NCBI RefSeq assembly: GCF_900108295.1
Contig: NZ_FNWK01000001.1
Location: forward strand, 248,001 to 312,000
Source: Sphingopyxis sp. YR583
Lineage (GTDB): Bacteria > Pseudomonadota > Alphaproteobacteria > Sphingomonadales > Sphingomonadaceae
Direction of reading: 5' to 3'
DNA length: 64,000 bases
Each line of letters begins with the position of its first letter. Within the stretch, counting starts at the first letter, position 1. A program made the position numbers and the translations under genes. Below, piece after piece: positions 54,922-64,000 of the stretch. The notes under the pieces were generated by a model. The model did no database searches. It was not told where the DNA came from and was given only the letters and a program-made list of their open reading frames with translations.

Positions 54922-55911
54922 ATGGCGAAGAGTTTGAAGCGCCCCCTCTCCATCGCGCTCGGCGCGCTTGCGACGACGACACTCGGCGGCTGCTATTATG
55001 GCGACGTCTATGGCACGAGCTATGCTTCGGGCGGCGATTGCGCGGCGCGCTATGGCGACGCCTATTATGACAGCGACGGCTATGCCTATGACGATGGTTA
55101 TGGCTATGATTGTTACGACGCGTCGGATTATGGCGGCGGGTTCGTCAACATCGGTTTCGGCGGCGGCTGGTACGACAGCTATTATTACCCCGGCTATGGT
55201 ATGTGGATGTTCGACAACTACCGCAACCGCTACCCGCTGCGCGGGCAATATCTCAATTATTGGGGCGGGCGCCGTGCCTGGTGGAAACATCATGGCGGTC
55301 GCGGCGACTGGAAGGCGGGCCGTCCCGGCGGCTGGGGCCGCGGCGACCGGGATCATGACGGCCCGCGCGGCACGCGCCCGGGCCGCGGCGATGGCAATCC
55401 CGCCACGCCGCCGACGACGGGCAACCCGGGGCGCCCGGATCGCCCCGGCGATGGACGTCCCGGACGCCCGGGCGGCTGGAATCGCGGCGATCGCGATGGC
55501 GACGGCCCGCGCGGCACGCGGCCCGGCCGCGGTCCCGGCAATCCGGGAACGCCGCCGCCCGTTGCCGGAAATCCCGGTCGCCCCGACCGCGCTGACGGTC
55601 GCCCGGGCCGTCCCGGCGGATGGGGCCGCGGCGATGGCGATGGATCGCAAGGCGTCCGGCCCGGCCGTCCCCCGCGCGATCCGAACGCGTCGGCGCCGAC
55701 AGGCTATCCGCGTCGGCCCGACGGGAACGGCGGTGCAGGCCGTCCGCGCCCCGCTCCACAGAGCGGCGGAGTCTCGACACCCGCGCCGCGTCCCGCGCCT
55801 GCTGCTCGGCCCGATCGCCCGCGGATCGAACGCCCCGCGCCAGTCCAGCGTCCGCCGCTGACCAGCTCCGCGGGCCGTGGCGAACGCCCGCAGAATCGTT
55901 CGAAGGACTAA
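54922..55911 (+). CDS. Gly/Tyr-rich then Gly/Pro/Arg-repeat probable lipoprotein
   Basis: The 329-aa product begins with a lipobox-like leader (LGALATTTLGGCYYG). A Tyr/Gly/Asp-rich segment follows (about residues 25-100), then a stretch with WW residues, then three imperfect ~46-residue repeats beginning GRPGGW.RGD and containing RGTRPGRG and NPGRPDR. The tail is Pro/Arg-rich. Low complexity makes homology calls unsafe. A surface or envelope role is likely, and the basic repeat block could bind anionic polymers. It ends tail-to-tail with the next gene, the stops overlapping. Confidence 0.75.
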   Translation: MAKSLKRPLSIALGALATTTLGGCYYGDVYGTSYASGGDCAARYGDAYYDSDGYAYDDGYGYDCYDASDYGGGFVNIGFGGGWYDSYYYPGYGMWMFDNYRNRYPLRGQYLNYWGGRRAWWKHHGGRGDWKAGRPGGWGRGDRDHDGPRGTRPGRGDGNPATPPTTGNPGRPDRPGDGRPGRPGGWNRGDRDGDGPRGTRPGRGPGNPGTPPPVAGNPGRPDRADGRPGRPGGWGRGDGDGSQGVRPGRPPRDPNASAPTGYPRRPDGNGGAGRPRPAPQSGGVSTPAPRPAPAARPDRPRIERPAPVQRPPLTSSAGRGERPQNRSKD

Positions 55912-57251
55912 CCGGACGTCGACCGATCGAGGGGCGAGGCGGCCTCGCCTCCCTTTTCGACGCCAGCCGACACCACGGTCGCGGCGACGAGGTCGCCGAT
56001 GACATTCAGCGTCGTGCGACACATGTCGAGGAAACGGTCGACACCCAGGATCAACCCGACGCCCTCGGGCGGGACACCGACCGACGCGAGGATCAGCGCG
56101 ATGACCGGCAAGGATCCTGCTGGCACCCCGGCCGTCCCGATCCCCCCGAGGATGCACACGAGCATCACGACGACCTGCTGATCGAGCGTGAGCGCGATGC
56201 CGAAAAATTGCGCGAGAAAGATCACCGTCACGCCCTCGAACATCGCGGTGCCGTTCTGGTTCGCGGTCGCACCGATGGTGAGCACGAAGCGCGCGACTTT
56301 GTCGGGCAGGCGCAACCGATCATGCGCAACGCGGAGCGCCGTCGGCAAGGTGGCATTTGACGAGGCCGTCGCGAAGGCCATGACGGACGCCTCCTGCGTC
56401 TCGCGAAAAAAGGCGACGGGCGATTTGCCGGCAAGCGTCTTCAGCAAGACCGGAAAGACGACAAACATCTGGAGGGCGAGCGCAAGCAGCACGACCCCGA
56501 CAAAGGCCGACAGGCGGATTATCAAGTCCCAGCCGAACTGCGCCGCGAGGTTGAACATGAAACAGAATACCGCGATCGGCGCGAGCTGGATCACGAGGCC
56601 GATCAGTTTCATCACCACCTCGAAAACACCCTCGATAGTGGTCTTGAGCGTTTCGGTTCGCGGAGTGCGCACGAGCATCAGCCCGATGCCGAAGAAGAGC
56701 GCGAAGAACATGACCGCAAGCACGTCATTCTCGCCCATCGCTGCGAAAAGATTGTCGGGGACGATCGCGACGACCGCGTCCATCCCGGTCTTCGCCTCGC
56801 CCGCGCGGTCTGCGATCGCTTGCGCGCCGGCTGCCCCCTCGGCCATCAGCGAGCGCGCGAGCGCGGGATCGACCCCGGCCCCGGGCTGGAGCAGATTGAC
56901 GACGGCAAGACTGACGATCACCGAGATTGCCGAGACGACAACCGTATAGACGAGCGTTCGCACGCCGACCGACTTCAGCGCCCGCATCTCGCCCATTTCG
57001 GCGACGCCCACGATCAGCGCCGAGACGAGAAGCGGGATCACGAGCATGAAGAGCAGACGCAGGAATATCTGCCCCAGCGGCCCCGTCACATAGGTCGTGG
57101 TCGTCTCGACCCACGCCGCGTCCGGCGCGCCATAATGGACGCCAAGCCCGATGATGAGGCCCGCAAGAAAGCCGACAAGCATCCGCCAGCGCAGCCGCCG
57201 CGCACGCACTTCATCACGCTGAGCCCTGTCGATCGCCGCTGCTTCGGCCAT
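55908..57251 (-). CDS. Dicarboxylate/amino acid:cation symporter (DAACS family), copy 1
   Basis: The 447-aa sodium- or proton-coupled carrier has the GltPh-type layout: helical hairpins with FATASSNATLPTA (HP1) and TIGATANQNGTAMFEG, corresponding to the NMDGT substrate/cation motif (here NQNGT). GGIGTAGVPAGS forms HP2. It is 47 bp downstream of a paralogue on the same strand. The altered NQNGT motif suggests a different substrate from the copy upstream. Confidence 0.93.
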   Translation of the reverse strand: MAEAAAIDRAQRDEVRARRLRWRMLVGFLAGLIIGLGVHYGAPDAAWVETTTTYVTGPLGQIFLRLLFMLVIPLLVSALIVGVAEMGEMRALKSVGVRTLVYTVVVSAISVIVSLAVVNLLQPGAGVDPALARSLMAEGAAGAQAIADRAGEAKTGMDAVVAIVPDNLFAAMGENDVLAVMFFALFFGIGLMLVRTPRTETLKTTIEGVFEVVMKLIGLVIQLAPIAVFCFMFNLAAQFGWDLIIRLSAFVGVVLLALALQMFVVFPVLLKTLAGKSPVAFFRETQEASVMAFATASSNATLPTALRVAHDRLRLPDKVARFVLTIGATANQNGTAMFEGVTVIFLAQFFGIALTLDQQVVVMLVCILGGIGTAGVPAGSLPVIALILASVGVPPEGVGLILGVDRFLDMCRTTLNVIGDLVAATVVSAGVEKGGEAASPLDRSTSG

Positions 57252-57298
57252 GTACCGCTCCTTGCTCGCCCCTGTGTGGGCGGCCCGAAGCTCGCGCG

Positions 57299-58651
57299 TT
57301 ACGCGTTGTCGGCCGCTGGCTTATTCTCCCCTGCATCACCATCATCACGAATATCGAGCCCGCGAGTTCCATGGTGCGGCGTATTGGATGGCGCATGCGG
57401 CCGCTCAAGGTCGGCCGGCTCGGGTTCTTCCAGCATGCCTTCCCATTTGGTGATGACGCTGGTTGCCACGGCATTGCCGACGACATTGGTCGCGGTGCGG
57501 CCCATGTCGAGGAACTGGTCGATCGCGAAGATCAGCGCGACGCCTTCGACCGGCAGGTCGAACATCGCGAGCGTCGCGGTGATCACGACCAGGCTGGCGC
57601 GCGGCACCGCGGCGATGCCCTTCGACGACACCATCAGGGTGAGCAGGATCAGGATCTGCTGCGTGATCGACAGCTCGATACCATAAGCTTGCGCGATGAA
57701 GATCGTCGCGAAGCTGGCGTACATCATCGAACCGTCCAGGTTGAAGCTGTAGCCCAGCGGGAGCACGAAGCCCGAGATGCGGCGCGGCACGCCGAAGCGG
57801 TCGAGCTGTTCGAACAGCTTGGGCATCGCCGCTTCGGACGAAGCCGTCGAGAAAGCGATTAGCAGCGGTTGGCGGATATAGCGGATCAACGAGAAGATAC
57901 GGCGGCGCAGGAAAATGGCGCCCGCGCCGAGCAGAAGCACCCAGAGCACAACAAGCGACAGGTAGAATTCGGTGACGAGCTCGGCATAGGTGCCAAGGAT
58001 CCCGAGACCATATTTCGCCACGACGCCCGCGAGCGCACCGAACACCGCAATGGGGGCGAGGCGCATGACATAGCCGGTGACCTGGAGCATCAGTTCGGCA
58101 AGTGCCTCGGCACCGCGGAGCAGTGGCTTGCCCTTTTCGCCGATCGCCGTCAGGCCGACACCCGCGAACAGAGCGAAGACGAGAATTTGAAGGACATTGT
58201 TGTCCGCCATCGCCTGAAAGATATTCTTCGGAAAAACATGCTCGACGAATTCGAACAGGTCGAGCTTCTTGACCTCGCCCACCTCGGCGATCGAGTGCGC
58301 ACCGACGGTAAGGTTGAGACCGGCGCCGGGCTGGAAAAAATTGACCATAATCAGGCCGAGGCTGATCGAAATCAGGCTGGCGAGAATGAACCAGGCAATC
58401 GCGCGGGTCCCGATGCGGCCGAGCGCCGCGCTGTCGCCCATATGCCCGATGCCCGCGACAAGCGTCGCGAGAATCAGCGGTGCGACGATCAGCTTGATCA
58501 AGTTGAGGAAGATCGTCGAGAGCGTGCTGAAGCTGCGCAGCCAATAGGTAAAGGCTTCGCTGTCGGCGGGGACATAGACCCGCACCAGATAGCCGGTGAT
58601 GACGCCGAGGATCATCCCAATCAGAATATATAAAGTCAGGCGATGGCCCAT
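57299..58651 (-). CDS. Dicarboxylate/amino acid:cation symporter (DAACS family), copy 2
   Basis: The 450-aa carrier keeps the HP1 serine pair (FSTASSEAAMPKL), a variant motif YSFNLDGSMMY (NLDGS), and HP2 SSKGIAAVPRASL. It ends in a charged tail with His residues. The family transports C4-dicarboxylates or acidic amino acids. It is the first of the two tandem paralogues and lies next to a SLC13 permease gene, so the region may serve organic-acid uptake. Confidence 0.93.
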   Translation of the reverse strand: MGHRLTLYILIGMILGVITGYLVRVYVPADSEAFTYWLRSFSTLSTIFLNLIKLIVAPLILATLVAGIGHMGDSAALGRIGTRAIAWFILASLISISLGLIMVNFFQPGAGLNLTVGAHSIAEVGEVKKLDLFEFVEHVFPKNIFQAMADNNVLQILVFALFAGVGLTAIGEKGKPLLRGAEALAELMLQVTGYVMRLAPIAVFGALAGVVAKYGLGILGTYAELVTEFYLSLVVLWVLLLGAGAIFLRRRIFSLIRYIRQPLLIAFSTASSEAAMPKLFEQLDRFGVPRRISGFVLPLGYSFNLDGSMMYASFATIFIAQAYGIELSITQQILILLTLMVSSKGIAAVPRASLVVITATLAMFDLPVEGVALIFAIDQFLDMGRTATNVVGNAVATSVITKWEGMLEEPEPADLERPHAPSNTPHHGTRGLDIRDDGDAGENKPAADNA

Positions 58652-58745
58652 AAATCACTCCCCTGTCCCGCTGTGGCGGGCATGTATGGCGCGGGGGTAA
58701 CAGGGTGATCGCCACCCCGCAATCGCTGGCGGGCCGATCAGCCGG

Positions 58746-60524
58746 TCAAGGCGACCAAAAAGCGAGCGCTGCGCAGCCCGCAACACCGGTCAGGATATTG
58801 AGCGGGACACCGATGCGCACGAAATCCATGAAACGATAGTCGCCTGCGGCATAGACAAGCGTGTTCGTCTGATAACCGACCGGCGTGGCGAAACAGGCCG
58901 ACGCTCCGAGCATCAGCGCGATCAGCAACGGCTGCGGAGCGACGCCGGTCGCTTCGGCGATACCGATGACCAAGGGCCCCATCAGCGCGGCGACGGCATT
59001 GTTGCTGAGCAGTTCGGAAAGCAGCAATGCCGAGAAATAGACAATCGCGATCACCGCCCATGGCGGCGCTCCGGTCAGTACGGGTTCGAGCGCACCGACC
59101 ATCAGCGCGACCGACCCCGCCTGTTCGAGCGCCGCGCCGACCGCGAGCATCGCGAAGATCAGGATCAGCACATCGCCGTCGATGCTCCCCCACGCTTCCG
59201 AAGCGTCGATGCAGCGGGTCAGCAGCACGATGCCGACCCCGATGAATGCGGCAATACCGATCGACATCACCCCCGTCGCCGACAGCAGCACCGCGCTCGC
59301 CATTACGAGGATCGCGATCCATGCGCGGCGGCGGCGAAAGGCGGTGACCGACGCCATGGCGAGCCCGATCAGATTGGGGTTGTCGCGGAGCTGTGCGATA
59401 TTCGCCTCGTCGGCATCGATCAGCAGGCGGTCGGCGGCGCGGATGCGGTTTTCCGACAGCGTTGGCCCCGGAAGGTGACGAAAGCGCGTGACGCCAAGGA
59501 TACGGACACGCTGGCGCTGGAGGAAAGGAATCTCGGCAAGCGGCCGATCGATCGATCGATGGCTGGGCGACACCGTGACCTCGACCACGGTCGAATCGGC
59601 ATCGGGGCTTTCACCGATGCCGATCGCGAAACGTCCCTCGCTGCGGATCGTCATCAGCGCAGCGCCATCGAGCCGGGCGACAATCCGGTTGCCAGCCGCG
59701 AGCCGATGATTTTGGGCGTCACCGCCGGTGATCAGCCGCCCGCCGGCGAGCACGCCGACGATCTGTCCCGGCGAAATGCCAAGGCTCGCGGCTTCGAGCG
59801 CCATATCGACCGCGGGATCATCCTCGCGCAGTCCAAGTTCGGTGAGATAAAGCTGTTCCGCCCCATCGCTTTTTTCGGCGATGCGCGGATAGTCCGACGG
59901 CAGGAAACGCGCCATGATGAGCAGCCCGACGACACCGGCCGCCGCGACCGCAAGGCCATAGGGCGTGATGCTGAACAGCCCGAAGGGTTCAAGTCCCGCC
60001 TGTTCGGCGATGCCCGAGACGACGAGGTTGGTCGAGGTGCCGATCAGCGTCAGGCAGCCGCCGAGCACCGCAATGACCGACAGCGGCATCAGCAATTTCT
60101 TGGGCGATACGCCAAGCGCCTCGGCCAGCCGGAAGCACACCGGCATCATCACGACGACGAAGGGCGTGCTGTTGATGAAGCCCGACACCAGCAGGCCGCC
60201 GCCGAACACCTCGATTACCGCCAGGCGTGGATTCCGTTTGGCGCGGTCGACGACATAATTGCCGACCTTGTCGATCACCCCGGTGCGGATCAGTGCGCCC
60301 GAAAGGATGAACATGGCCCCGACGGTGAGCGGAGCACTGTTCGAAAAGACACCATAGGCGCCCTTCTCGTCGAGTAGGCCAAGCGCGAGCATCGTTCCTG
60401 CCCCCGCGACCGCGACGACCGACGGTGAAAAGCGTTCCCAGACGAAAGCCGCGAACATGCCTGCAAGCACGAACAGGCCGATAACCGCCTTTTGCTCCGC
60501 GATGAATGCGGCGACGAACTCCAC
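58746..60524 (-). CDS. SLC13/DASS-family permease with TrkA-C domains
   Basis: The 592-aa protein has two membrane halves (residues ~1-210 and ~400-592) around a cytoplasmic block holding two RCK_C/TrkA-C domains (for example LAAGNRIVARLDGAALMTI and AADRLLIDADEANIAQL). The membrane part has STNLVVSG and SNNAVAALMGPLVIG, typical of the SLC13/CitT superfamily. Likely substrates are sulfate or di/tricarboxylates. It starts with a GTG 7 bp after aroC, so it belongs to the same operon. Confidence 0.9.
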   Translation of the reverse strand: MEFVAAFIAEQKAVIGLFVLAGMFAAFVWERFSPSVVAVAGAGTMLALGLLDEKGAYGVFSNSAPLTVGAMFILSGALIRTGVIDKVGNYVVDRAKRNPRLAVIEVFGGGLLVSGFINSTPFVVVMMPVCFRLAEALGVSPKKLLMPLSVIAVLGGCLTLIGTSTNLVVSGIAEQAGLEPFGLFSITPYGLAVAAAGVVGLLIMARFLPSDYPRIAEKSDGAEQLYLTELGLREDDPAVDMALEAASLGISPGQIVGVLAGGRLITGGDAQNHRLAAGNRIVARLDGAALMTIRSEGRFAIGIGESPDADSTVVEVTVSPSHRSIDRPLAEIPFLQRQRVRILGVTRFRHLPGPTLSENRIRAADRLLIDADEANIAQLRDNPNLIGLAMASVTAFRRRRAWIAILVMASAVLLSATGVMSIGIAAFIGVGIVLLTRCIDASEAWGSIDGDVLILIFAMLAVGAALEQAGSVALMVGALEPVLTGAPPWAVIAIVYFSALLLSELLSNNAVAALMGPLVIGIAEATGVAPQPLLIALMLGASACFATPVGYQTNTLVYAAGDYRFMDFVRIGVPLNILTGVAGCAALAFWSP

Positions 60525-60531
60525 TAGGGCA

Positions 60532-61608
60532 TCAGCCGTTTTGTGCCCGGTGCAGCAATTTATGGTCAGCGAGAACCAGTGCTATCATTGCCTCGACCAC
60601 CGGCGCGCCGCGAATGCCGACGCACGGATCGTGGCGGCCCTTGGTCACGATGTCGGTCGCCTCGCCCGCCTTGTTCACGGTGGGCACGGGGGTCAGGATC
60701 GAGCTGGTCGGCTTGAACGCGACGCGCACGACGACGGGCTGGCCGGTCGAAATGCCGCCAGCAATGCCGCCGGCGTTGTTCGACAGGAAATCGGGGCGGT
60801 TGCTGCCGTCGGTGGCGGGACGCATCGGATCGGCATTTTCCTCACCGCGCAGACGCGCTGCCTGAAAGCCCGCGCCGATCTCGACGCCCTTCACCGCGTT
60901 GATGCCCATCATTGCGGCGGCAAGATCGCTGTCGAGCTTGGCATAGATCGGCGCACCCCAGCCGGCGGGGACGCCGCTCGCCGCGCATTCAATGACCGCG
61001 CCGAGCGAACTTCCCGACTTGCGTGCGGCGTCCATCAGCCCTTCCCAGCGCTGCGCCGCGGCGGGATCAGGGCAGAAAAACGGATTGCGGTCGATTTCCT
61101 CAAGGTCGAAGTTCGCGGGATCGATCGCATCGCCGCCGATTTCAGCGACCCAAGCGTGGATCTGCACCTCGGGAATCACAAGCCGTGCAACGCCGCCCGC
61201 AGCGACGCGCGCTGCGGTTTCGCGCGCGCTCGACCGGCCTCCGCCGCGATAATCGCGAATGCCATATTTGGCGTCATAGGCATAATCGGCATGACCCGGA
61301 CGATAGGCCTGCGCGATCTCGCCATAATCCTTCGAACGCTGATCGACATTCTCGATCATCAGGCTGATCGGCGTGCCCGTCGTCTTGCCCTCGAAGGTTC
61401 CCGACAGGATGCGGACCTGGTCGGGTTCCTGCCGCTGCGTCGTGTGGCGCGACTGGCCGGGGCGACGCTTGTCGAGAAAAGGCTGGATATCGCCTTCGGA
61501 CAGCGACAGCCGCGGCGGACAGCCGTCGACGACGGCACCGAGCGCGGGGCCATGGCTTTCGCCCCAGGTGGTGAAGCGAAGAACGCGTCCGAAGCTGTTG
61601 AAACTCAT
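60532..61608 (-). CDS. aroC: Chorismate synthase
   Basis: AroC makes chorismate from EPSP with a reduced FMN cofactor, the last step of the shikimate pathway. The 358-aa product has all three family signatures: [32 protein letters not shown] and [21 protein letters not shown]. It is 4 bp downstream of the acetyltransferase gene and is followed by the SLC13 gene. Confidence 0.98.
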   Translation of the reverse strand: MSFNSFGRVLRFTTWGESHGPALGAVVDGCPPRLSLSEGDIQPFLDKRRPGQSRHTTQRQEPDQVRILSGTFEGKTTGTPISLMIENVDQRSKDYGEIAQAYRPGHADYAYDAKYGIRDYRGGGRSSARETAARVAAGGVARLVIPEVQIHAWVAEIGGDAIDPANFDLEEIDRNPFFCPDPAAAQRWEGLMDAARKSGSSLGAVIECAASGVPAGWGAPIYAKLDSDLAAAMMGINAVKGVEIGAGFQAARLRGEENADPMRPATDGSNRPDFLSNNAGGIAGGISTGQPVVVRVAFKPTSSILTPVPTVNKAGEATDIVTKGRHDPCVGIRGAPVVEAMIALVLADHKLLHRAQNG

Positions 61609-61612
61609 TGCC

Positions 61613-62143
61613 CTATCCCATCCGGCCGAATGCGGGTGCGTAATCCGCCCGCCCGCCTAGCGGCCAAGCCGCGTCCGAGTCCAGCATCATCGCCATGAAA
61701 TGCGGCCCCGCGAAGGGCGATACGAAGCGCGCCGCAAGATCGGGCGAATAGCCGAAACGCGGGTAATAGCCTTCGTGGCCGAGCACGAAGCTGATCGCGA
61801 CACCTTGTTTGCGCAGCGCGGCGAGCCCCGCACGTATCAGCGCGTCGCCGACGCCCTGCCCCTGCCATTCGGGTGCGACCGATACCGGAGCGAGGCCGGA
61901 ACCCGAAAGCGCCGCGCCGTCGGCTTCAAAATCCATGCGGCTGAACAGCACATGCCCGATGATCGCGCCGCCCCGTTCGGCGACGAGCGACACCAGCGTG
62001 TCGCCGTCCGTGTCGATCATGCGCACGAGTTCGGCTTCGCCCTGATGACCGAAATCGGTTCCGGCGAAAGCGGCGCGAATGACGCTGTCGATAGCCTCGG
62101 CATCCGCCGCCGTTGCGGCGCGGATGCCGATTGAGTCAGACAA
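61613..62143 (-). CDS. GNAT family N-acetyltransferase
   Basis: The 176-aa product resembles YhbS-type acetyltransferases. The acetyl-CoA loop is [17 protein letters not shown], followed by [16 protein letters not shown]. The only reasonable start is a TTG at 62143 inside the end of fabI (8-nt overlap), which would couple the two genes. The acceptor substrate is not predictable. Confidence 0.85.
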   Translation of the reverse strand: MSDSIGIRAATAADAEAIDSVIRAAFAGTDFGHQGEAELVRMIDTDGDTLVSLVAERGGAIIGHVLFSRMDFEADGAALSGSGLAPVSVAPEWQGQGVGDALIRAGLAALRKQGVAISFVLGHEGYYPRFGYSPDLAARFVSPFAGPHFMAMMLDSDAAWPLGGRADYAPAFGRMG

Positions 62144-62963
62144 GCGAGATGTCCGGCGCGTCTTCCTGCTTCATACCTACGGTGTGGTAGCCCGCATCGA
62201 CATGGTGCGTTTCGCCCGTCACTCCGCTCGACAGGTCGCTGAGCAGATAGAGCGCCGAACCGCCGACATCGTCGATCGTGACGTTGCGGCGCAGCGGGGC
62301 ATTATGCTCGTTCCATTTCAGGATCAGGCGGAAGTCGCCGATGCCCGATGCCGCGAGTGTCTTGATCGGGCCGGCAGAGATCGCATTCACGCGAACGCCC
62401 TGCGGGCCATAATCGTTCGCGAGATATTTGACGCTGGTTTCGAGGGCAGACTTCGCCACGCCCATGACGTTATAATGTGGGATGACCTTTTCGGCGCCAT
62501 AATAGCTGAGGGTCAGCATCGAGCCGCCACCTTTGCCCGTTTCGGGGTCGAACGGCGTCATCATCGCCGCGGCGCGCTTGGCGACCGCTGTAAAGCTGTA
62601 CACGCTGATGTTCATCGTCATCAGGAAGTCGTCGAGGGTCACGTCGGCATAAGCCCCTCGCAGCGCTTCCTTATTGGTGTAGCCGATCGCATGAACAACG
62701 AAGTCGATGGTCGGCCAGCGCGACGAAAGCGTGGCAAACGCAGCATCCAGATTATCCATGTCCGACACGTCGCAATCGATCAGGAAATCGCAGCCAAGTT
62801 CGTCGGCGAGCGGCTTGACGCGCTTCAGCATTACGTCGCCCTGATAGGAAATCGCCAGCTCGGCGCCGTGCGCGTGCAGCGCCTTGGCAATACCCCACGC
62901 AAGCGACTTGTCGTTCGCGAGGCCCATAATCAGCCCGCGCTTGCCAGTCATCAGACCCGTCAT
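62136..62963 (-). CDS. fabI: Enoyl-[acyl-carrier-protein] reductase FabI
   Basis: FabI reduces the enoyl-ACP intermediate in each fatty-acid elongation cycle and is the target of triclosan-type inhibitors. The 275-aa product has the NADH-binding IMGLANDKSLAWGIAKAL and the catalytic pair Tyr164-x6-Lys171 (YNVMGVAK), with a second Tyr at 154. GGAGAAG precedes the ATG. The ATG overlaps the yihY stop in an ATGA. Confidence 0.97.
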   Translation of the reverse strand: MTGLMTGKRGLIMGLANDKSLAWGIAKALHAHGAELAISYQGDVMLKRVKPLADELGCDFLIDCDVSDMDNLDAAFATLSSRWPTIDFVVHAIGYTNKEALRGAYADVTLDDFLMTMNISVYSFTAVAKRAAAMMTPFDPETGKGGGSMLTLSYYGAEKVIPHYNVMGVAKSALETSVKYLANDYGPQGVRVNAISAGPIKTLAASGIGDFRLILKWNEHNAPLRRNVTIDDVGGSALYLLSDLSSGVTGETHHVDAGYHTVGMKQEDAPDISLV

Positions 62964-64000
62964 TTTTCTTCTCCAGCCCTTTTGGCTTCAAACTTTACAT
63001 CATCGACGCGCCCAATAGCGTCGTGGCCCAAATCCTCAACCTCTACCAAAGCAGCATTGAGCTCAGCGCCCATCACCATACCCAATCCGACGAGGTAGAA
63101 AAAGAAGAGCGCGACCATGACACCCGCAAGACTGCCGTAAGTTGCGTCATAGCTGAGCAGGCTGGCGAGCAACGGCGGGAGCGCCAGCGTGACCCCGATC
63201 CACCAGAGCGTCGTGAACAGTGCGCCGGGCCATTTGGGGAATTGCTTGCGCCGGTATTTCGACGGCGTCAGGCTGTAAAAGAGCATGTAAATCGCAAGGA
63301 ACAAGCCAAAGCCCGATACGCCGCGCGAGATCAGGACGATGCCGAAAGATTGATATCGCTCGGGCAGCACGCGTGTGACGAACTGTTCGACGCCGACGAT
63401 CAGCACCTGCATGCTGAACGACAGCAGCATCAGCACGACCGCGCCGGTGATGATCCCGATCGACAGCAGGCGATAGTGGAAAAAGCCCTTCGAAAAATGC
63501 GTACCATAGGCACGGCGGAGAATGTCGCGCACGGTTTCGATCAGGCTGCCGACGGTCCACAGGGCGACGAGCGCGCCGAGCCAGAGGAAGATACCCGTGC
63601 GCGCGGTCATCACTTCGCGGATCGGGCCCGACAGCGCCTTGGCAACGGTCGGTGGCATCGTCGAGAACACCGCCTCGATCGCGGCTTCACCTCCGACGCT
63701 GCCGCCGAAGATCGACAACGCGGCGGCGAGCAGGATGAAGAAGGGAAAGAGCGCGATCAGCGCCAGATAGGCGAGATTGCCAGCGTGGATGAAGCCATCG
63801 GTATAAGTGCCGACGACCACGCGCCGCGCGATGCGCCAGGCCCGTGTACCCGGCCCCAATTGGTCGCGTCCACGGGCGATGACGCCTTCGGCGCGTGCGC
63901 GCAGCTTGACGCGCTTGGCACGTTCGGCGCGCGCTTCGGGTGAATGCGGCGAATGGCCCTCGGCAAGAAATTCCTTGCCGACCTCGTCGGCGACTTCGCG
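62960..64000 (-). CDS. YihY/BrkB family membrane protein, 5' end beyond window
   Basis: The frame is open to the right edge, so the N-terminus is missing. The visible 346 residues include a basic, helical leader (EARAERAKRVKLRARAEGVI) and then six hydrophobic helices of the YihY family, with FIHAGNLAYLALIALFPFFI and TPSKYRRKQFPKWPGALFTT. The role of the family is not established; it was once misnamed RNase BN. It is the first visible gene of the operon with fabI. Confidence 0.92.
   Translation of the reverse strand, partial: REVADEVGKEFLAEGHSPHSPEARAERAKRVKLRARAEGVIARGRDQLGPGTRAWRIARRVVVGTYTDGFIHAGNLAYLALIALFPFFILLAAALSIFGGSVGGEAAIEAVFSTMPPTVAKALSGPIREVMTARTGIFLWLGALVALWTVGSLIETVRDILRRAYGTHFSKGFFHYRLLSIGIITGAVVLMLLSFSMQVLIVGVEQFVTRVLPERYQSFGIVLISRGVSGFGLFLAIYMLFYSLTPSKYRRKQFPKWPGALFTTLWWIGVTLALPPLLASLLSYDATYGSLAGVMVALFFFYLVGLGMVMGAELNAALVEVEDLGHDAIGRVDDVKFEAKRAGEEK

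Overview
This window is a chromosomal segment from a high-GC alphaproteobacterium. It looks like a sphingomonad, closest in character to Sphingopyxis, Sphingobium or Novosphingobium. The grounds are GC-rich codon use, two TonB-dependent receptors beside oxygenase genes, a MutL with an endonuclease motif, the order gltD, DUF2059, gltB, and a FabI/AroC housekeeping cluster. The genus is an inference from gene content and was not checked by a search.

Layout. Positions 1-7.9 kb hold a secreted-protein gene cut by the window edge, mutL, and the rod-shape operon mreB-mreC-mreD-mrdA-rodA. A tRNA-Lys(CTT) lies at 8.07 kb. From 8.1 to 26.9 kb is an accessory region whose far end carries a 50-bp, 45/50-identical copy of the 3' part of that tRNA. 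It looks like a degenerate island of about 18.8 kb. It contains a five-EF-hand secreted protein, a possible integrase tail, an IS481-like transposase tail and a catabolic block. The catabolic block has two arms. The first arm is a MalT/LuxR-type regulator, TonB receptor, Rieske oxygenase, SRPBCC protein and DadA-like flavoprotein, with a divergent DJ-1/PfpI protein. The second arm is a TonB receptor, Tat-exported sulfatase, flavin reductase fused to a MarR domain, a group-D flavin hydroxylase and a second MarR regulator. The two divergent promoter regions of the second arm carry related 17-bp palindromes (13/17 identical), which suggests one MarR-type regulon.

Positions 27-34.7 kb hold rlmJ and then a heavy-metal efflux operon (DUF3703, a His-rich periplasmic protein, and a CzcCBA-type RND pump) behind a CadR/PbrR-like MerR-family promoter. 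The operon ends in a truncated CzcD-like fragment. tRNA-Thr(CGT) and tRNA-Leu(CAG) follow. Positions 35.6-49.3 kb are mostly housekeeping: an NDUFA9-like protein, uppP, gltD-DUF2059-gltB, a FzlA-like GST, ubiG, lysC and yciB. Positions 49.4-53.3 kb hold a TetR-controlled EmrAB-type efflux locus with an internal thioesterase gene and a clear 17-bp palindrome between the divergent arms. After that come a cytochrome P450 and a Gly/Pro/Arg repeat lipoprotein. Two tandem dicarboxylate:cation symporters and a SLC13-type permease follow. The last part is a tightly packed minus-strand operon: yihY, fabI, a GNAT gene, aroC and the SLC13 gene.

Working model. The second arm of the island would import a sulfated, probably aromatic or polycyclic, compound through its TonB receptor, remove sulfate in the periplasm, and hydroxylate the product with the two-component monooxygenase. 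The reductase itself carries the DNA-binding domain that could sense substrate or flavin state. The substrate cannot be read from the sequence.
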